Source of the DNA: Gordonia otitidis NBRC 100426
Lineage (GTDB): Bacteria > Actinomycetota > Actinomycetes > Mycobacteriales > Mycobacteriaceae
NCBI RefSeq assembly: GCF_000248075.1
Contig: NZ_BAFB01000256.1
Coordinates: 1 to 59,536, forward strand
Direction: 5' to 3'
DNA length: 59,536 nucleotides
The translations under genes were made by a program, and so were the position numbers. The stretch's first letter is position 1. Each line of letters begins with the position of its first letter. A model generated the notes under the pieces. That model did not search any database. It had not been told where the DNA came from and worked only from the letters and a program-made list of their open reading frames with translations. Positions 43,320 through 54,106 of the stretch are shown piece after piece.

Positions 43320-45658
43320 TCGAGCAACTCGACGCTGGTGACGCGGTGCAGGGTGAAGTGCTGCTCGTCGTCGGAACCCTCCTCGGTGCCGACGAGTTGC
43401 CCGGCGCCGAGCAGCCGTGGCGTGACGACGTGTCTGCTCGCCGAACCGTGGGCGTCGACGTAGCCGACGAGCAGTCGGCGGTTGGCGCGCAGCGCCAATT
43501 GGATGAGGGCCGTGGTGGATTCGCCGCCGCCGACGGCGCGCACCGGGGCGGAGTCGGCCTTTCCCGATGCGGAGGGGGTGGCGCGGGTTGCTCGGTCGTG
43601 AGATCGCATGCGACTCACCACCGACAGCAATTGTTCGGAGGTGGGGTTCGAACGACGCGGCGTGGCGCGTCGGCGACCGCGGCTCGATGACACCCGGCTC
43701 CCACGCTCGCGCAGATCGACGAGCGAGCCCGACGAATCCTCGCCTGCGGGAGCGAATCCGGCATCGCGGAGTCGGTCGATCACGGTCCTGACCTCAGACG
43801 GCGACACCGCGACGGTCGGCGCCAGCGCCCGCAGCGCGAGCTGCTCGGCGGCGTCGCTGCGCAACACCGCAGCCAGCATGGTCGGATCCTCGCAGCGGAT
43901 GAACGCCGACGCGATGCCGACTCTGAGCTGTCCGTGTTTGCGCGCGACGTCCTCGATCAGATAGGTCAGCGACTGCGGGACCGGCGTCGACGAGTGCGCG
44001 GTGAACATGGTGAGGAGTTCGCTGCTGGTCTTACCGGCATCGAGTGCGCGCCGCACACTGGATTCCGATACCCGGTACACCGATGCGGCACCACCGGATT
44101 CGAGGTCGGCGACCAATTCGACCTGGTCGCTGAGATCCGGCGTCATCGGACCGGGCACCGTCAGCGTCAGGTCGGCCTGGGTGAGGAAGTGGTCGACGGG
44201 TTCGGGCAGTGCCTTGCGCATGGCGGCGAGCACCTGCGAATCCACTGCGTCGGGATCGTTGTCCGACAACGCCACTCGACCGACGGAGGTCAACGACTGG
44301 TGCGCGGTGACTCCGAGGCTCTGCGCTTCGGCGAGGGTTTCACCAACGACGCGCGGCGAGAGCCGACGAATCCTCTGCGGGTACCGCCACGCCAGTGACG
44401 CCGTCACGGTGTCGGTGGAAAACGGTGTCGCACTGTCGAGTTCGGTAAGGAGCTCGAGGATGAGGTGCCGTTGAGCCGGTGCGGCCGAATCGTAGAGCTC
44501 GGACGACAGCGCAGGGTGGGCGTTGCCGTCGCGATCGGGTTCGCCGACCTGCCACGCCCGCCGCGGCATGGAGAGCCACGCGTCGAGCAGAGTGGCCCAC
44601 TGCCTTTCCGGTACCGAATGCAGCCAGGTATCGGCGGCGTTCGTCGGTGCGAATGCCTGCTCGCCGCGGTCCCCAGCAGGCGGGGGGTCGGGGAACCCGA
44701 CGTCGATGAGGCGGGCATGACCGAGGATCTCGACGAGGAATGCAACGCGTTTCTGCTCGAGGCCGGTGGCTTTTGCAAGCCTGCGGAGTTCACGGACACC
44801 GAGCGCACCCGAACGCAGTACCGCTGCAGGCGTTCGACCGAGCACGTCGAGAAGTTGCGTGGCGTGGCGGATCAACTCCAATGCCTCACCGCCGGCGGCG
44901 GCATCCACCGCGTGCGCGCCGAAACGCATGGTCGCGAGCTCGTCGGCGAGCGCGGGGGCGGCGAGAGTGTCTGTGCGCAAAGCGGGTTCCCCGCGGATGA
45001 GCGCGCCGACCATCGGTGGTAGCTCGACCGTCTGGTCGTCGATGCGTGCGAGAAGTCCGAGCGCGATCAGTCGCGCGACGGGGCTGTCGGGGTCGGCGCC
45101 CGGCGCGGCATCGCGACTGCGTCCGAGAGCAGGCCCGCGCGACAGTGTGGAGAGCAGGTCCCGTTGCCGATCGTCGACGCCGTCGATGAGTGCGCGGATC
45201 TCGTCGGGGGCGAGGTGGGCGAGCGGTCCGGTGAGATGCAGCGCCTTCCACGGCAACGTCGACGCCAGGTGGGCGCCGGCGTGAAGTGCATCGTTCGCGC
45301 CCCACAACACGGCGCGTCGGCGAAGGTCGTCGACGCGACCACGGATCTCGCCGGCCTCGGCCCGATCGGACAGAGCGCCCACCAGAGCTTCGCCGTCGAC
45401 GGACGCCGGTACGCGCGCAACGTCGGGTCCGGTGGACAAGGCGATGAACTGTTCGATGACCGCCATGGTCAACAGGTCGAGTTGCTCACCCGCGAGAGCA
45501 AGTGACGCTGCGGCCAGCGCGCGCTGCGCCAGGACCGAGGTTCCCTGTGGCGGGGGAGAGGCGAGATCGGGGCGGAGGGACAGCAGATCGCGCAGATCGT
45601 CGTCGGTGCGCGCGGCCAGATCGTCGGCCAGGCCGATCCGCTGGTCGTCCGTGCTCAT
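43313..45658 (-). CDS. Helicase-associated domain protein (Rv0862c-like)
   Basis: The 781-residue protein has a helical N-terminal region ([21 protein letters not shown]) and a C-terminal part seen in XPB-associated proteins ([40 protein letters not shown], then [20 protein letters not shown]). This matches the helicase C-terminal-like family of M. tuberculosis Rv0862c. It lacks Walker motifs, so it is not itself an ATPase. The gene next to the XPB helicase in M. tuberculosis is here separated from it by the three-gene insertion. Confidence 0.88.
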   Translation of the reverse strand: MSTDDQRIGLADDLAARTDDDLRDLLSLRPDLASPPPQGTSVLAQRALAAASLALAGEQLDLLTMAVIEQFIALSTGPDVARVPASVDGEALVGALSDRAEAGEIRGRVDDLRRRAVLWGANDALHAGAHLASTLPWKALHLTGPLAHLAPDEIRALIDGVDDRQRDLLSTLSRGPALGRSRDAAPGADPDSPVARLIALGLLARIDDQTVELPPMVGALIRGEPALRTDTLAAPALADELATMRFGAHAVDAAAGGEALELIRHATQLLDVLGRTPAAVLRSGALGVRELRRLAKATGLEQKRVAFLVEILGHARLIDVGFPDPPPAGDRGEQAFAPTNAADTWLHSVPERQWATLLDAWLSMPRRAWQVGEPDRDGNAHPALSSELYDSAAPAQRHLILELLTELDSATPFSTDTVTASLAWRYPQRIRRLSPRVVGETLAEAQSLGVTAHQSLTSVGRVALSDNDPDAVDSQVLAAMRKALPEPVDHFLTQADLTLTVPGPMTPDLSDQVELVADLESGGAASVYRVSESSVRRALDAGKTSSELLTMFTAHSSTPVPQSLTYLIEDVARKHGQLRVGIASAFIRCEDPTMLAAVLRSDAAEQLALRALAPTVAVSPSEVRTVIDRLRDAGFAPAGEDSSGSLVDLRERGSRVSSSRGRRRATPRRSNPTSEQLLSVVSRMRSHDRATRATPSASGKADSAPVRAVGGGESTTALIQLALRANRRLLVGYVDAHGSASRHVVTPRLLGAGQLVGTEEGSDDEQHFTLHRVTSVELLDN

Positions 45659-45745
45659 TCGATCAAGTCTAGTGGTCGCGGGAAAACGGCAGCCGAGTCA
45701 CGACACCGCACGGTGCGACGGGGGGAGGCATGGCACAATACGGGC

Positions 45746-45943
45746 GTGGCTGAGAAGGAAAAGAAGAATCACTACGTCGACAACGGTTGGCCCCGCGACG
45801 GTGACGGCAACGTTCCCGAGCATGCGGTGTCGGAATTCGCGGCGGAGATCCCCGGTGCACTTTCACCGTTCGGCGACGTCGAGTTCCCGCTGCCCTCCGA
45901 CAAGGTCAACTACGTCGTACCGAAGACCGTCGTCAACCGCTGA
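45746..45943 (+). CDS. Small conserved hypothetical protein (Rv0863-like position)
   Basis: The 65-residue protein starts at a GTG ([21 protein letters not shown]) and ends [12 protein letters not shown]. It is charged, soluble and has no signal peptide. Its position just before moaC matches a small gene of M. tuberculosis. It is divergent from the helicase-domain gene and lies 18 bases before moaC. The function is unknown. Confidence 0.75.
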   Translation: MAEKEKKNHYVDNGWPRDGDGNVPEHAVSEFAAEIPGALSPFGDVEFPLPSDKVNYVVPKTVVNR

Positions 45944-45961
45944 CCACGTCTCGGAGACCTG

Positions 45962-46483
45962 ATGCCTCCCCGGCACGAGCGTAGGCAAGACGAGCCCTCT
46001 CGTCCTTCTCGCCTGTCGCACGTCGACTCCTCGGGTGCAGCACGCATGGTCGACGTCGGTGACAAGGCCGCAACGCGACGGCGTGCCGTTGCCGCAGGCA
46101 CGTTCCACACGACCGCCGAGGTCATCGATCTCCTGCGTGACGCAGCGCTTCCCAAGGGAGACGTGCTGGCGACCGCCCGGATCGCCGGGATCATGGCGGC
46201 CAAGCGGACCGACGCGCTCATCCCACTGTGCCATCAATTGGCGCTTTCGTCGGTCGACGTGGACTTCAACATCTCCGACGACCACATCGACATCGTGGCC
46301 ACCGTCGAGACCGCTGGCAAGACCGGCGTCGAGATGGAGGCGCTGACCGCTGTCGCGATCGCCGGGCTCACATTGCACGACATGACAAAGGCCGTCGATC
46401 GGCGGGCGAGTACGGGTGAGATCAGACTGCTCGAGAAGTCCGGCGGTCGCTCGGGAACCTGGAGTCGCGACGAGTCGCACTGA
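45962..46483 (+). CDS. moaC: Cyclic pyranopterin monophosphate synthase accessory protein
   Basis: MoaC turns the MoaA product into cyclic pyranopterin monophosphate, the first intermediate of molybdenum cofactor. The 173-residue protein has the family motifs [21 protein letters not shown] split over [35 protein letters not shown] and [20 protein letters not shown]. The ATG has GGAG upstream. It corresponds to moaC2 (Rv0864) in synteny. Confidence 0.95.
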   Translation: MPPRHERRQDEPSRPSRLSHVDSSGAARMVDVGDKAATRRRAVAAGTFHTTAEVIDLLRDAALPKGDVLATARIAGIMAAKRTDALIPLCHQLALSSVDVDFNISDDHIDIVATVETAGKTGVEMEALTAVAIAGLTLHDMTKAVDRRASTGEIRLLEKSGGRSGTWSRDESH

Positions 46484-46527
46484 CCCCGTGGTGACCGCGG
46501 GCGTGCGGAGATGAGGGAGTCGACACC

Positions 46528-47025
46528 TTGACACAACCGAAACCGGTCGCGCGTGTGGTGGTGGCCTCGACGCGGGCGAGTCGTGGTCTCTACATCGACA
46601 AGAGCGGTCCGATCATCGCCGAGTGGCTCACCACGCGCGGATTCGTCGTCGATGAAGTCGACGTGGTAGCTGACGGTGATCCCGTCGGTGAGGCGATCCG
46701 CGCCGGGATCTACGCGTCCGACTCGCTGGTGATCACGACGGGCGGGACGGGCCTGTCGCCCACCGATCGCACCCCGGAACAGACACGTGCACTGCTCGAC
46801 GTCGAGATTCCCGGACTCGCGGATGCGATCCGCGGTGCGGGCCTGCCCGACGTGCCCACCGCCGTTCTCTCCCGCGGCACTGCCGGTGTCGCCGCCGGCA
46901 CGTTGGTGATCAATCTGCCCGGGTCGACCGGCGGCGTGCGCGACGGACTCGGCGTGCTAGACGGCGTTCTCGCCCACGCGCTCGATCAGATCAGCGGCGG
47001 CGACCACCAGCGGAGCGACGGATGA
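46528..47025 (+). CDS. mog: Molybdopterin adenylyltransferase/MoaB-type protein
   Basis: The 165-residue protein has the MoaB/Mog fold motifs [40 protein letters not shown] and the segment [15 protein letters not shown]. It adenylates molybdopterin before metal insertion. The best start is a TTG with GGGAG upstream. Its stop overlaps the moaE ATG by 4 bases, so the two are coupled. It matches mog (Rv0865) in position. Confidence 0.93.
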   Translation: MTQPKPVARVVVASTRASRGLYIDKSGPIIAEWLTTRGFVVDEVDVVADGDPVGEAIRAGIYASDSLVITTGGTGLSPTDRTPEQTRALLDVEIPGLADAIRGAGLPDVPTAVLSRGTAGVAAGTLVINLPGSTGGVRDGLGVLDGVLAHALDQISGGDHQRSDG

Positions 47026-47465
47026 CCGTGCTGGTCGTCCGCGCCGCACTCGCCACCGACCCGATCGACCTTCCGTCCCACGAACAACTCGTCGCCGACG
47101 CCGCTGCGGGGACCGCAGGCGCGATCGTCGGCTTCGCGGGCGCGGTCCGCAACCACGACGGCACGCATGCGTCGTCGGTCACGAAGCTGTCGTACTCGTC
47201 GCACCCGAGCGCGCCCGCGGTGCTCGCGGAGGTGGTCGACGAGGTGTCGATGACGGTGACAGGAGTGCGTGCCGTTGCCGTGTCCCATCGTGTGGGCGAT
47301 CTCGACGTCGGCGACGTGGCATTCGTCGTCGCCGTCGCGGCTGACCATCGGGCGCCGGCATTCGAACTGTGCGCGCGGCTCGTCGACGAGGTGAAAGCGC
47401 AGCTGCCGGTGTGGAAGCACCAGATATTCGCCGACGGTTCAGACGAATGGGTCGGATCGGCCTGA
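47022..47465 (+). CDS. moaE: Molybdopterin synthase catalytic subunit
   Basis: MoaE joins with thiocarboxylated MoaD to make molybdopterin from cyclic pyranopterin monophosphate. The 147-residue protein shows [51 protein letters not shown] and a C-terminal [20 protein letters not shown] motif with the conserved Lys residues. It corresponds to moaE2 (Rv0866). Confidence 0.94.
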   Translation: MTVLVVRAALATDPIDLPSHEQLVADAAAGTAGAIVGFAGAVRNHDGTHASSVTKLSYSSHPSAPAVLAEVVDEVSMTVTGVRAVAVSHRVGDLDVGDVAFVVAVAADHRAPAFELCARLVDEVKAQLPVWKHQIFADGSDEWVGSA

Positions 47466-47474
47466 CAAATGGAA

Positions 47475-47514
47475 AAGGACCCCGCACGGCCTCATGGCTA
47501 CGTGCGGGGCCCTT
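47475..47514. terminator. Bidirectional terminator between moaE and rpfA
   Basis: CCCCGCACG and CGTGCGGGG form a 9-pair stem, extended by AAGG and CCTT across one mismatch, around a 12-base loop. It lies between the convergent moaE and rpfA genes. Confidence 0.8.
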
Positions 47515-47562
47515 CGTCTCGGGGTCCGGCAGTCATCACTGCCGGGACGCGGGCGAGATCGC

Positions 47563-48504
<942 letters not shown>

Positions 48505-48623
48505 TCATCCCCGTCCGCAACCGAATTCTCGTGGTGCGAGTGGGACTTTGGGCCCGATTTTCCCGTCATCGCTGCTCAACCCGACGATGGTCGGTTCGTG
48601 TCCATCCCGTTATCGGGCTGTTA

Positions 48624-48639
48624 TGTGACTAAGGTCACA
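48624..48639. promoter_or_regulatory. CRP-type cAMP receptor protein site upstream of rpfA
   Basis: TGTGACTAAGGTCACA has the TGTGA-N6-TCACA form of CRP sites. It lies about 205 bases upstream of the riboswitch start, in the gap between moaD and rpfA. The rpfA gene of M. tuberculosis is known to be controlled by its CRP (Rv3676), so this fits. Confidence 0.75.
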
Positions 48640-48652
48640 AGCGTGGAGCGTG

Positions 48653-48901
48653 TCATCCGCCCGCAAACGGGGGGAGAACGTCGATCGTCGTGCAGTTGCC
48701 GAGAGTGCGGCTGCGGTCGCACAGGGCGACGGCATCGCGCAGGTATGAGCAGCGGGCGAGCACGCGTGCGAGGTCGGGTTGCCCGATGCTCAGGACACGT
48801 TCGAGGTCGCCGAGCGTGGCGTCGTCGGGCACGACGATCTCGGTCAGCTCGGTGCCCGCGGCTGCGCGTGCAGCCGCGAAAAATCGGACGGTCAGCGTCA
48901 T
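48653..48901 (-). CDS. moaD: Molybdopterin synthase sulfur carrier subunit
   Basis: The 82-residue ubiquitin-like protein starts MTLTVRFFAAARAAAG and ends LPPFAGG, with the C-terminal Gly-Gly that is thiocarboxylated. The larger open frame around it is not coding before the ATG 48899-48901. It follows moaA by 7 bases and is last in that operon. It corresponds to moaD2 (Rv0868c). Confidence 0.92.
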   Translation of the reverse strand: MTLTVRFFAAARAAAGTELTEIVVPDDATLGDLERVLSIGQPDLARVLARCSYLRDAVALCDRSRTLGNCTTIDVLPPFAGG

Positions 48902-48908
48902 CGACGGC

Positions 48909-49997
48909 TCACCCGCCGATGGCCGACATAGGGCGATCGGGCTGCCGGAAGTCCGTGGTGTTGACCGCGTGCCCGGCCTCTTTGCGCCACATGTCGCCGC
49001 GCCAGCGACGAGCGATCTCCTCGTCGGCGTCCGTCGACGCGAGCCCACTCCGCAACGCGGGCATGAGAGACGTCTCGGCGTCGGCGAACAGACAGTTTCG
49101 GAGCGCACCATCCGCGGTGAGCCTCGTGCGGTCGCAGTCGCCGCAGAACGGACGGGTCACCGATGCGATCACCCCGACCCGCGCGGGCAGCCCCATCGGA
49201 TCGGAGTAGCCGCGCACGAGCCATGTCGCTGCCGGTGCGCCGCCGCGCGGTCGAGGATCGGGGGCGAGATCGAATGTGCACCGCAGGGTCGCCAGGATCT
49301 CGTCGGCGGTGACCATCTCGTTCCGAGCCCAGCGATGATCGGCGTCGAGCGGCATCTGTTCGATGATGCGCAGCTGATAGCCCTCGTCGAGGCAGTACCG
49401 CAGCAGGTCCGGAAGGCGTTCCAGGTCGTCGCGGTGCGGGACCACCGCGTTGACCTTGACCGGACTCAATCCGGCGTCGCGGGCCGCCGCGAGGCCGTCG
49501 AGGACGTCGGCGAGCCTGTCGCGGCGGGTGATCTGCGCGAAGCGCGTGCGGTCGAGGGTGTCGAGTGAGACGTTGATGCGATCCAGCCCCGCGTCGGCCA
49601 GGGCACGGGCTCGATGCCGTAGTCCGAGACCGTTGGTGGTGAGCGCCAACTCCGGCCGTTCCGGCAGGTTCGACGCCGCTCTGATCAGATCCTCGAGATC
49701 TCGTCGCAGGAGCGGCTCCCCGCCGGTGAACCGGATGCGGCGGATACCCAGATCGCGTACGGCGACGGTGAGCACGCGCACGAATTCGTCAGTGGTCAGC
49801 AGATCGTCGGAGGGCAGCCAGTCGAGGCCTTCGGTTGGCATGCAATACGTACACCGCAGATTGCAGCGATCGGTTACCGAGACCCGCAGATCGGTGGCCA
49901 CGCGACCGAATGTGTCGACCAGCGTTCCCGACGAGGGGGCGTCGACGTCTCGTGAGGGCTTCGGTGTGGTGGGCAGCCCGAGGTCGGTGATACTCAC
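48909..49997 (-). CDS. moaA: GTP 3',8-cyclase
   Basis: MoaA is the radical SAM enzyme that starts molybdenum cofactor synthesis from GTP. The 362-residue protein has the SAM cluster motif CNLRCTYC, FTGGEPLLRRDLEDLI, and the C-terminal second cluster CGDCDRTRLTADGALRNC, and it ends in Gly-Gly (SAIGG). The open frame extends upstream, but the start is the GTG at 49995-49997, which overlaps the stop of the flavin reductase gene (GTGA). It corresponds to moaA2 (Rv0869c). Confidence 0.94.
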   Translation of the reverse strand: MSITDLGLPTTPKPSRDVDAPSSGTLVDTFGRVATDLRVSVTDRCNLRCTYCMPTEGLDWLPSDDLLTTDEFVRVLTVAVRDLGIRRIRFTGGEPLLRRDLEDLIRAASNLPERPELALTTNGLGLRHRARALADAGLDRINVSLDTLDRTRFAQITRRDRLADVLDGLAAARDAGLSPVKVNAVVPHRDDLERLPDLLRYCLDEGYQLRIIEQMPLDADHRWARNEMVTADEILATLRCTFDLAPDPRPRGGAPAATWLVRGYSDPMGLPARVGVIASVTRPFCGDCDRTRLTADGALRNCLFADAETSLMPALRSGLASTDADEEIARRWRGDMWRKEAGHAVNTTDFRQPDRPMSAIGG

Positions 49998-50554
49998 GAC
50001 GCACCTGGTAGCGGATGGAGGCCCGGACGCGCCTCGAGGGCACGGAATGTGCTGGCGTGAAAGACCAGCGGCTCGACGTCGGGGTCGCAGTCGAGCGCGT
50101 CGATCTGCAACAGGACGACGGTGTGGTCGCCCGCGGCGACCTCGCTGTGGATGTGGCACGAGAGGCGGGCGGCGGAGTCGGGAAGGAACAGCGCGCCGTC
50201 GTCGGCGATCTGAGGGGTGACGTCGTCGAACCGGTGCTCTGCAGGGCCCGCGAGCTGCCTGCACAACGCCGATTGAGTATGTGCGAACACGCTGACGCCC
50301 AGTGCGCGCGCGTCGCGCAGGCGCGGCCAGGTGGTCGAGGTGTTCTGGATACACACCGACACCAGTGGGGGATCGAGCGAGACGGTGGTGAAGGCCGACG
50401 CAGCCATGCCGAGCGGCTCCGAATCCGTGTCGCTGCAGCAGACCGCCACCACGCCGGTCGGAAAGCAACTGTAAGCGCGCTTGAGCGCGCCGGGCTCCGA
50501 CGCCGGCGACAGCTGTGCGTGGCGGTCCGAGCTGCCCGATGCCGGGTCGGTCAT
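49994..50554 (-). CDS. Flavin reductase-like domain protein
   Basis: The 186-residue protein has the flavin reductase fold: SCFPTGVVAVCCSDTDSE, GMAASAFTTVSLDPPLVSVC and FAHTQSALCRQLAGPAEHRF. The C-terminal part reads CHIHSEVAAGDHTVVLLQID, with the conserved GDH motif. It should reduce FMN or FAD, often for a partner monooxygenase, but no partner is visible here. The ATG overlaps the upstream small membrane protein gene, so the three genes are coupled with moaA. It is not in the M. tuberculosis order at this place as far as I recall. Confidence 0.88.
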   Translation of the reverse strand: MTDPASGSSDRHAQLSPASEPGALKRAYSCFPTGVVAVCCSDTDSEPLGMAASAFTTVSLDPPLVSVCIQNTSTTWPRLRDARALGVSVFAHTQSALCRQLAGPAEHRFDDVTPQIADDGALFLPDSAARLSCHIHSEVAAGDHTVVLLQIDALDCDPDVEPLVFHASTFRALEARPGLHPLPGAS

Positions 50555-50760
50555 TGCACGCGCCGCCCGGAGCGCAGCGCGTAGACGATGCCGAGCAGGA
50601 AGCCGATGGGCGTACACATCGCGAGGAGATAGACCCACGTGGGCGCTGTGCCTCCATCGTCGACGACCGGCATCACGAACAGCGTGATCAGCGCCAGGAG
50701 TCCGACACCGAACACCACACCCGCGAGCACAAGAAGACCCGTGGACGATTTCTTCTGCAT
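50551..50760 (-). CDS. Small membrane protein, unknown function
   Basis: The 69-residue protein has two transmembrane helices, LLVLAGVVFGVGLLALITLF and WVYLLAMCTPIGFLLGIVYA. It may correspond to the membrane protein gene next to moaA2 in M. tuberculosis (Rv0870c), though shorter. Its stop overlaps the next ATG by 4 bases. Confidence 0.75.
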   Translation of the reverse strand: MQKKSSTGLLVLAGVVFGVGLLALITLFVMPVVDDGGTAPTWVYLLAMCTPIGFLLGIVYALRSGRRVQ

Positions 50761-50910
50761 ACCTCAACGGTAGAGCACACCGCACGTGAGGCGAGATGAC
50801 CGTTGTGTGAGGTGACCGTTATGTGAGATGACTGGGCAGCAGACGATTGGCTAGACTGGGTCGAACCAGGCGCCTTGCTCATTGTGATTGTCGTGGGTTG
50901 GGCGTCTTTT

Positions 50911-50940
50911 GTTGTGACAAGACTGTTGTTGTGACAAGAC
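50911..50940. repeat. Direct repeat in the cspB promoter region
   Basis: GTTGTGACAAGAC occurs at 50911-50923 and 50928-50940. Further upstream, the unit GTGACCGTTATGTGAG repeats with small changes between 50795 and 50830. Both lie in the 234-base gap before the cold shock gene and may be regulatory or only low-complexity. Confidence 0.45.
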
Positions 50941-50994
50941 CGCTGTGCCAGAAGACTGCTGCAGCGAGACCGAGCGAAGATGAAGGTGAGCACA

Positions 50995-51414
50995 GTGCCT
51001 ACCGGCAAGGTGAAGTGGTACGACGCGGAGAAGGGCTTCGGCTTCCTTGCTCAAGAAGATGGGGAGGACGTCTACGTCCGCTCATCTGCGCTGCCCGACG
51101 GCGTCGAGGCACTCAAGCCGGGCCAGCGCGTCGAATTCGGTATGGCTGCCGGACGACGTGGACCGCAGGCCCTGACGGTCACCGTGCTCGAGCCCGCGCC
51201 GAGCGTCTCGAAGAACGCCCGCGAGGCCGCGCGCAAGGAACAGCAGGCCAAGCGGCACAGCCCCGACGAACTGCACGGCATGGTCGCCGATCTGATCACG
51301 CTGCTCGAGGGCAAGGTGCAACCCGACCTGCGCAAGGGCCGCTACCCGGATCGCAAGACAGCGCAGCGGATCTCGGAGGTCGTCCGGGCCGTCGCCCGCG
51401 AACTCGACAGCTAG
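50995..51414 (+). CDS. cspB: Cold shock protein CspB-like with C-terminal extension
   Basis: The start is the GTG at 50995 ([20 protein letters not shown]), five codons after an ATG that would add MKVST. The cold shock domain holds the RNA-binding segments KGFGFL and DVYVRSSAL. Residues 75-139 are a helical tail ([40 protein letters not shown]) also found in M. tuberculosis CspB (Rv0871). The final stop shares its CTAG with the stop of the convergent next gene. Confidence 0.93.
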   Translation: MPTGKVKWYDAEKGFGFLAQEDGEDVYVRSSALPDGVEALKPGQRVEFGMAAGRRGPQALTVTVLEPAPSVSKNAREAARKEQQAKRHSPDELHGMVADLITLLEGKVQPDLRKGRYPDRKTAQRISEVVRAVARELDS

Positions 51415-52007
51415 CCGGTTGCCGACGGCTCGTCGGGCTGCTGGGGCTGGGCGTTCTGCGTGGTGGACTGGCGCACCCTGAAGCCGTCGGGAGTGGTGTT
51501 CAGCGCGAGCACTCCACGCGCGACCTGGAACTGACCTCCGACGACGACGGCCGACAGCGGTTGAACCTCGATGTTGACGAGTACACGGTCGGGCGTCGAA
51601 TGCAACGCGACCGTGTAGGTCGAGCCGCTTGCCTTGTACATGGGCTCGGGGTCGGGATCGATGAGCTTGCCGCTGCGGTCGGCGTAGAGCGCGTACAGCA
51701 GCCACGGGTGTTCGGATATCTCCTCCGACACCGACACCAGCGCGCTCTGGCCGACGGGCAGTGGCACGTGCTGGCCGCGCAGCGCCTGATCCTGGTCGGC
51801 GGTGCAGTGCTGCATCAGCACGTCACACCACTCCGTGGGTCGCACGGTGATCAGATCATCGTCGATCGCGACGTGGAGATAGCCGCGTTCGTCGTGATGG
51901 TGACCCACGACCAGTGCACTGACCGTGCCGCCGACGACGGCCACGAACACCACCGCGACGATCGCGATGATCGCGACAACCTTCTTCTCACCACTGTTGA
52001 ATTGCAC
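51411..52007 (-). CDS. DUF2771 family membrane-anchored protein
   Basis: The 198-residue protein has an N-terminal helix ([20 protein letters not shown]) that acts as signal anchor, then an extracytoplasmic domain. It has two nearby Cys residues ([11 protein letters not shown]). The pattern fits DUF2771 lipoprotein-like proteins, although no lipobox is clear. The function is unknown. It lies 3 bases after the MFS gene on the same strand and is probably co-transcribed with it. Confidence 0.8.
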   Translation of the reverse strand: MQFNSGEKKVVAIIAIVAVVFVAVVGGTVSALVVGHHHDERGYLHVAIDDDLITVRPTEWCDVLMQHCTADQDQALRGQHVPLPVGQSALVSVSEEISEHPWLLYALYADRSGKLIDPDPEPMYKASGSTYTVALHSTPDRVLVNIEVQPLSAVVVGGQFQVARGVLALNTTPDGFRVRQSTTQNAQPQQPDEPSATG

Positions 52008-52010
52008 GGT

Positions 52011-53987
52011 TCAATGATGACCTGTGTGGTGAGCCGTCGGGTGGACAGGTCCATGTGGCGGTCGGCTCGGTTGCGGACGCGTTGGTGCCTCGCTGGGTCC
52101 ACGATGCGCGGATTCGTACCGTTCACCTGCGTGTTGCGCGTTCCCGCCGCGTGATGCGCCGGAGGCGTGGAAGGCGCGCTCGGTCGGATGGGTGAAGCGA
52201 TCGGTGTCCGCGGCGGCGAATGAAACGGTGGGCGCCGCCTGTTCGGGCCGGTGGCCGCCGAGCCCCGGCACCAGCGTCGAACCGCGCGTGGTCATGACCG
52301 TCTGCGCCAAGCCGAGACCGAGCAGGACGGCGACGACGGTGAAGCCTATCCACAGCGTGGGCGGCAAGAGCACGCCGAGCGCGGCGCCGAGCACCCAGCA
52401 GAGCTGGAGCACCGTTTCCGAGCGACCGAAGGCCGACGCCCGTGACCGTTCGGGCAGGTCGTCCTGGATCGACGAATCGAGGCACACCTTGCCGATAGCG
52501 CTGGTGCCCGACGCGACGAATCCGGCGACGACGGCGAGCAGCACGTTGCCGAAGATCGCGGCGAGAACGGCTACGACGAAGCAGGCCGTGGTGGCCCACA
52601 CGATCACCTTCGGCGGGTTCTTCAGTTCCAGTCGGGTCCCGACGCCGTTGCCGATCGCGTTGCCGACACCCGCGGCGGCACCGACCGCACCGAGCAGTGC
52701 GAGTTGCATCCACCCGCTGTGGGAGCCCTGGGCCTTGGCATAGAACGCGATGTAGAGCGTCATGAAACCGGTGAGGATGCGGATCGTGCCGTTGCCCCAC
52801 AGACCTGCGACCACCGTCCGGCCCAGTGGCTGTCGCATGGTCTTGGCGATCTCTCGTGCGCCGCGTCTGGCTCGCGATGTGCGTCCCGCACCCGATCCAG
52901 GGGAGGGTCGGTGCGGCTGATGATAGGTCAGGGTGGTGGGCACCTCGCCCTCGGTGACCTCCACCCAGGACGGGATGCGCAGACAGAGGTAGGCGCCGAA
53001 AGCCGAGATGATCGCCAACCACACCATCGCGCCCGGGATGTGGATCGGCAGCGCCTTGGCCAGCACCAACTCGAACAGAGCCGCTACTGCGCCGCCGATG
53101 ATGGTCCCTCCGATCAGCCCGAAGGTCGTCAACCGCGAATTCACCCGCGGAAGATCGATACTCGGCGGGACGACGCGTGGTGTCACCGCAGACTTCAGCA
53201 CGCCGAACGACTTGGAGAGCACCAGCAGCCCGAGAGCGCACGGATAGAGCACCCACGGGTCGTATTGCAGCTGTTGGGTGGCGGGATTCCACGCGACGTT
53301 GCTGATGATCAGCAGTGCGAGCACGGTGCGCAGCCCGAAAGTCGCGGCCATCGCGATACGTCGACCGTGTTGCAGACGGTCCAGCATGGGGCCGATGACG
53401 GGGGCGATCAACGCGAAGGGTGCGATCGTCAGCGCCAGGTACAGCGCGACGTTGGTCTTCGACTCGCCGGTCGCCGCGGCGAAGAACAGCGTGTTGGCCA
53501 GCGCAACGGCCATCGCGGCGTCGACGGCGAAGTTGGCGATCACCGGCAGCGTCAGCGCGGTCAGCCCCGACTTGTCGGCGCCGTCGGCGGTCGCGGCCTG
53601 GTGGATCTTGTCGACGCCGCGCCCGGTCAGTTCCCGACCCCGCATCGCAGCCACGCGCATGACCGTGATCTTCTTCGGGCCACGATCGCGGCGTGCCTTC
53701 TCGGTTGCGGAGTCGTCGGGCATCGCGCGCGTCGAGCCCGCTGTGGTCTCGTCGAGAGGTGGAAGGTGGGGGTTGTGCGTCCGGGGCGGGAGGTAGGCGT
53801 CCCCGACCGAGGTGTGCGCGCGGCCGCGCGCCCGGGAGTCACCCGCCGGATAGTTGGCGCTGCCCGGATGGGCCGCAGGTCGTCTGCGGCTGAATTCGTC
53901 TGCGGCAGCGGTTTCGCTGCCGGGTACCTGCTGCGTCGGGGAGTCGTCGTTCGATCGGCCCCCGTCGGCCCGCCTCCATCGGATCAC
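52011..53987 (-). CDS. MFS transporter with long hydrophilic ends (Rv0876c-like)
   Basis: The 658-residue protein has a hydrophilic N-terminus of about 140 residues, then about 11-12 membrane segments (ALTLPVIANFAVDAAMAVAL, ALYLALTIAPFALIAPVIGP, VVAGFVASGTSAIGKVCLDS and others). A loop of about 50 residues rich in Pro, Ser and Arg divides the two halves, and there is a Pro/His-rich tail. It corresponds in position to M. tuberculosis Rv0876c. The substrate is unknown. Confidence 0.85.
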   Translation of the reverse strand: MIRWRRADGGRSNDDSPTQQVPGSETAAADEFSRRRPAAHPGSANYPAGDSRARGRAHTSVGDAYLPPRTHNPHLPPLDETTAGSTRAMPDDSATEKARRDRGPKKITVMRVAAMRGRELTGRGVDKIHQAATADGADKSGLTALTLPVIANFAVDAAMAVALANTLFFAAATGESKTNVALYLALTIAPFALIAPVIGPMLDRLQHGRRIAMAATFGLRTVLALLIISNVAWNPATQQLQYDPWVLYPCALGLLVLSKSFGVLKSAVTPRVVPPSIDLPRVNSRLTTFGLIGGTIIGGAVAALFELVLAKALPIHIPGAMVWLAIISAFGAYLCLRIPSWVEVTEGEVPTTLTYHQPHRPSPGSGAGRTSRARRGAREIAKTMRQPLGRTVVAGLWGNGTIRILTGFMTLYIAFYAKAQGSHSGWMQLALLGAVGAAAGVGNAIGNGVGTRLELKNPPKVIVWATTACFVVAVLAAIFGNVLLAVVAGFVASGTSAIGKVCLDSSIQDDLPERSRASAFGRSETVLQLCWVLGAALGVLLPPTLWIGFTVVAVLLGLGLAQTVMTTRGSTLVPGLGGHRPEQAAPTVSFAAADTDRFTHPTERAFHASGASRGGNAQHAGERYESAHRGPSEAPTRPQPSRPPHGPVHPTAHHTGHH

Positions 53988-54106
53988 CTGACCAATTGTT
54001 CCTCATCGGTGTGACCAAGTGGCGTAACCGTCTGTCGTGCGGGGCGCCGCAGCGTCTCGAGGTGGGCGGTTGGCCGAGCGTGGCGACGATATTGCACACT
54101 GGAAAC

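Noticed and set aside
48670..49111. Longer moaD reading frame beginning at 49111.
   Set aside because: The upstream part lies inside moaA in another frame. The MoaD motif begins at the ATG 48899-48901.
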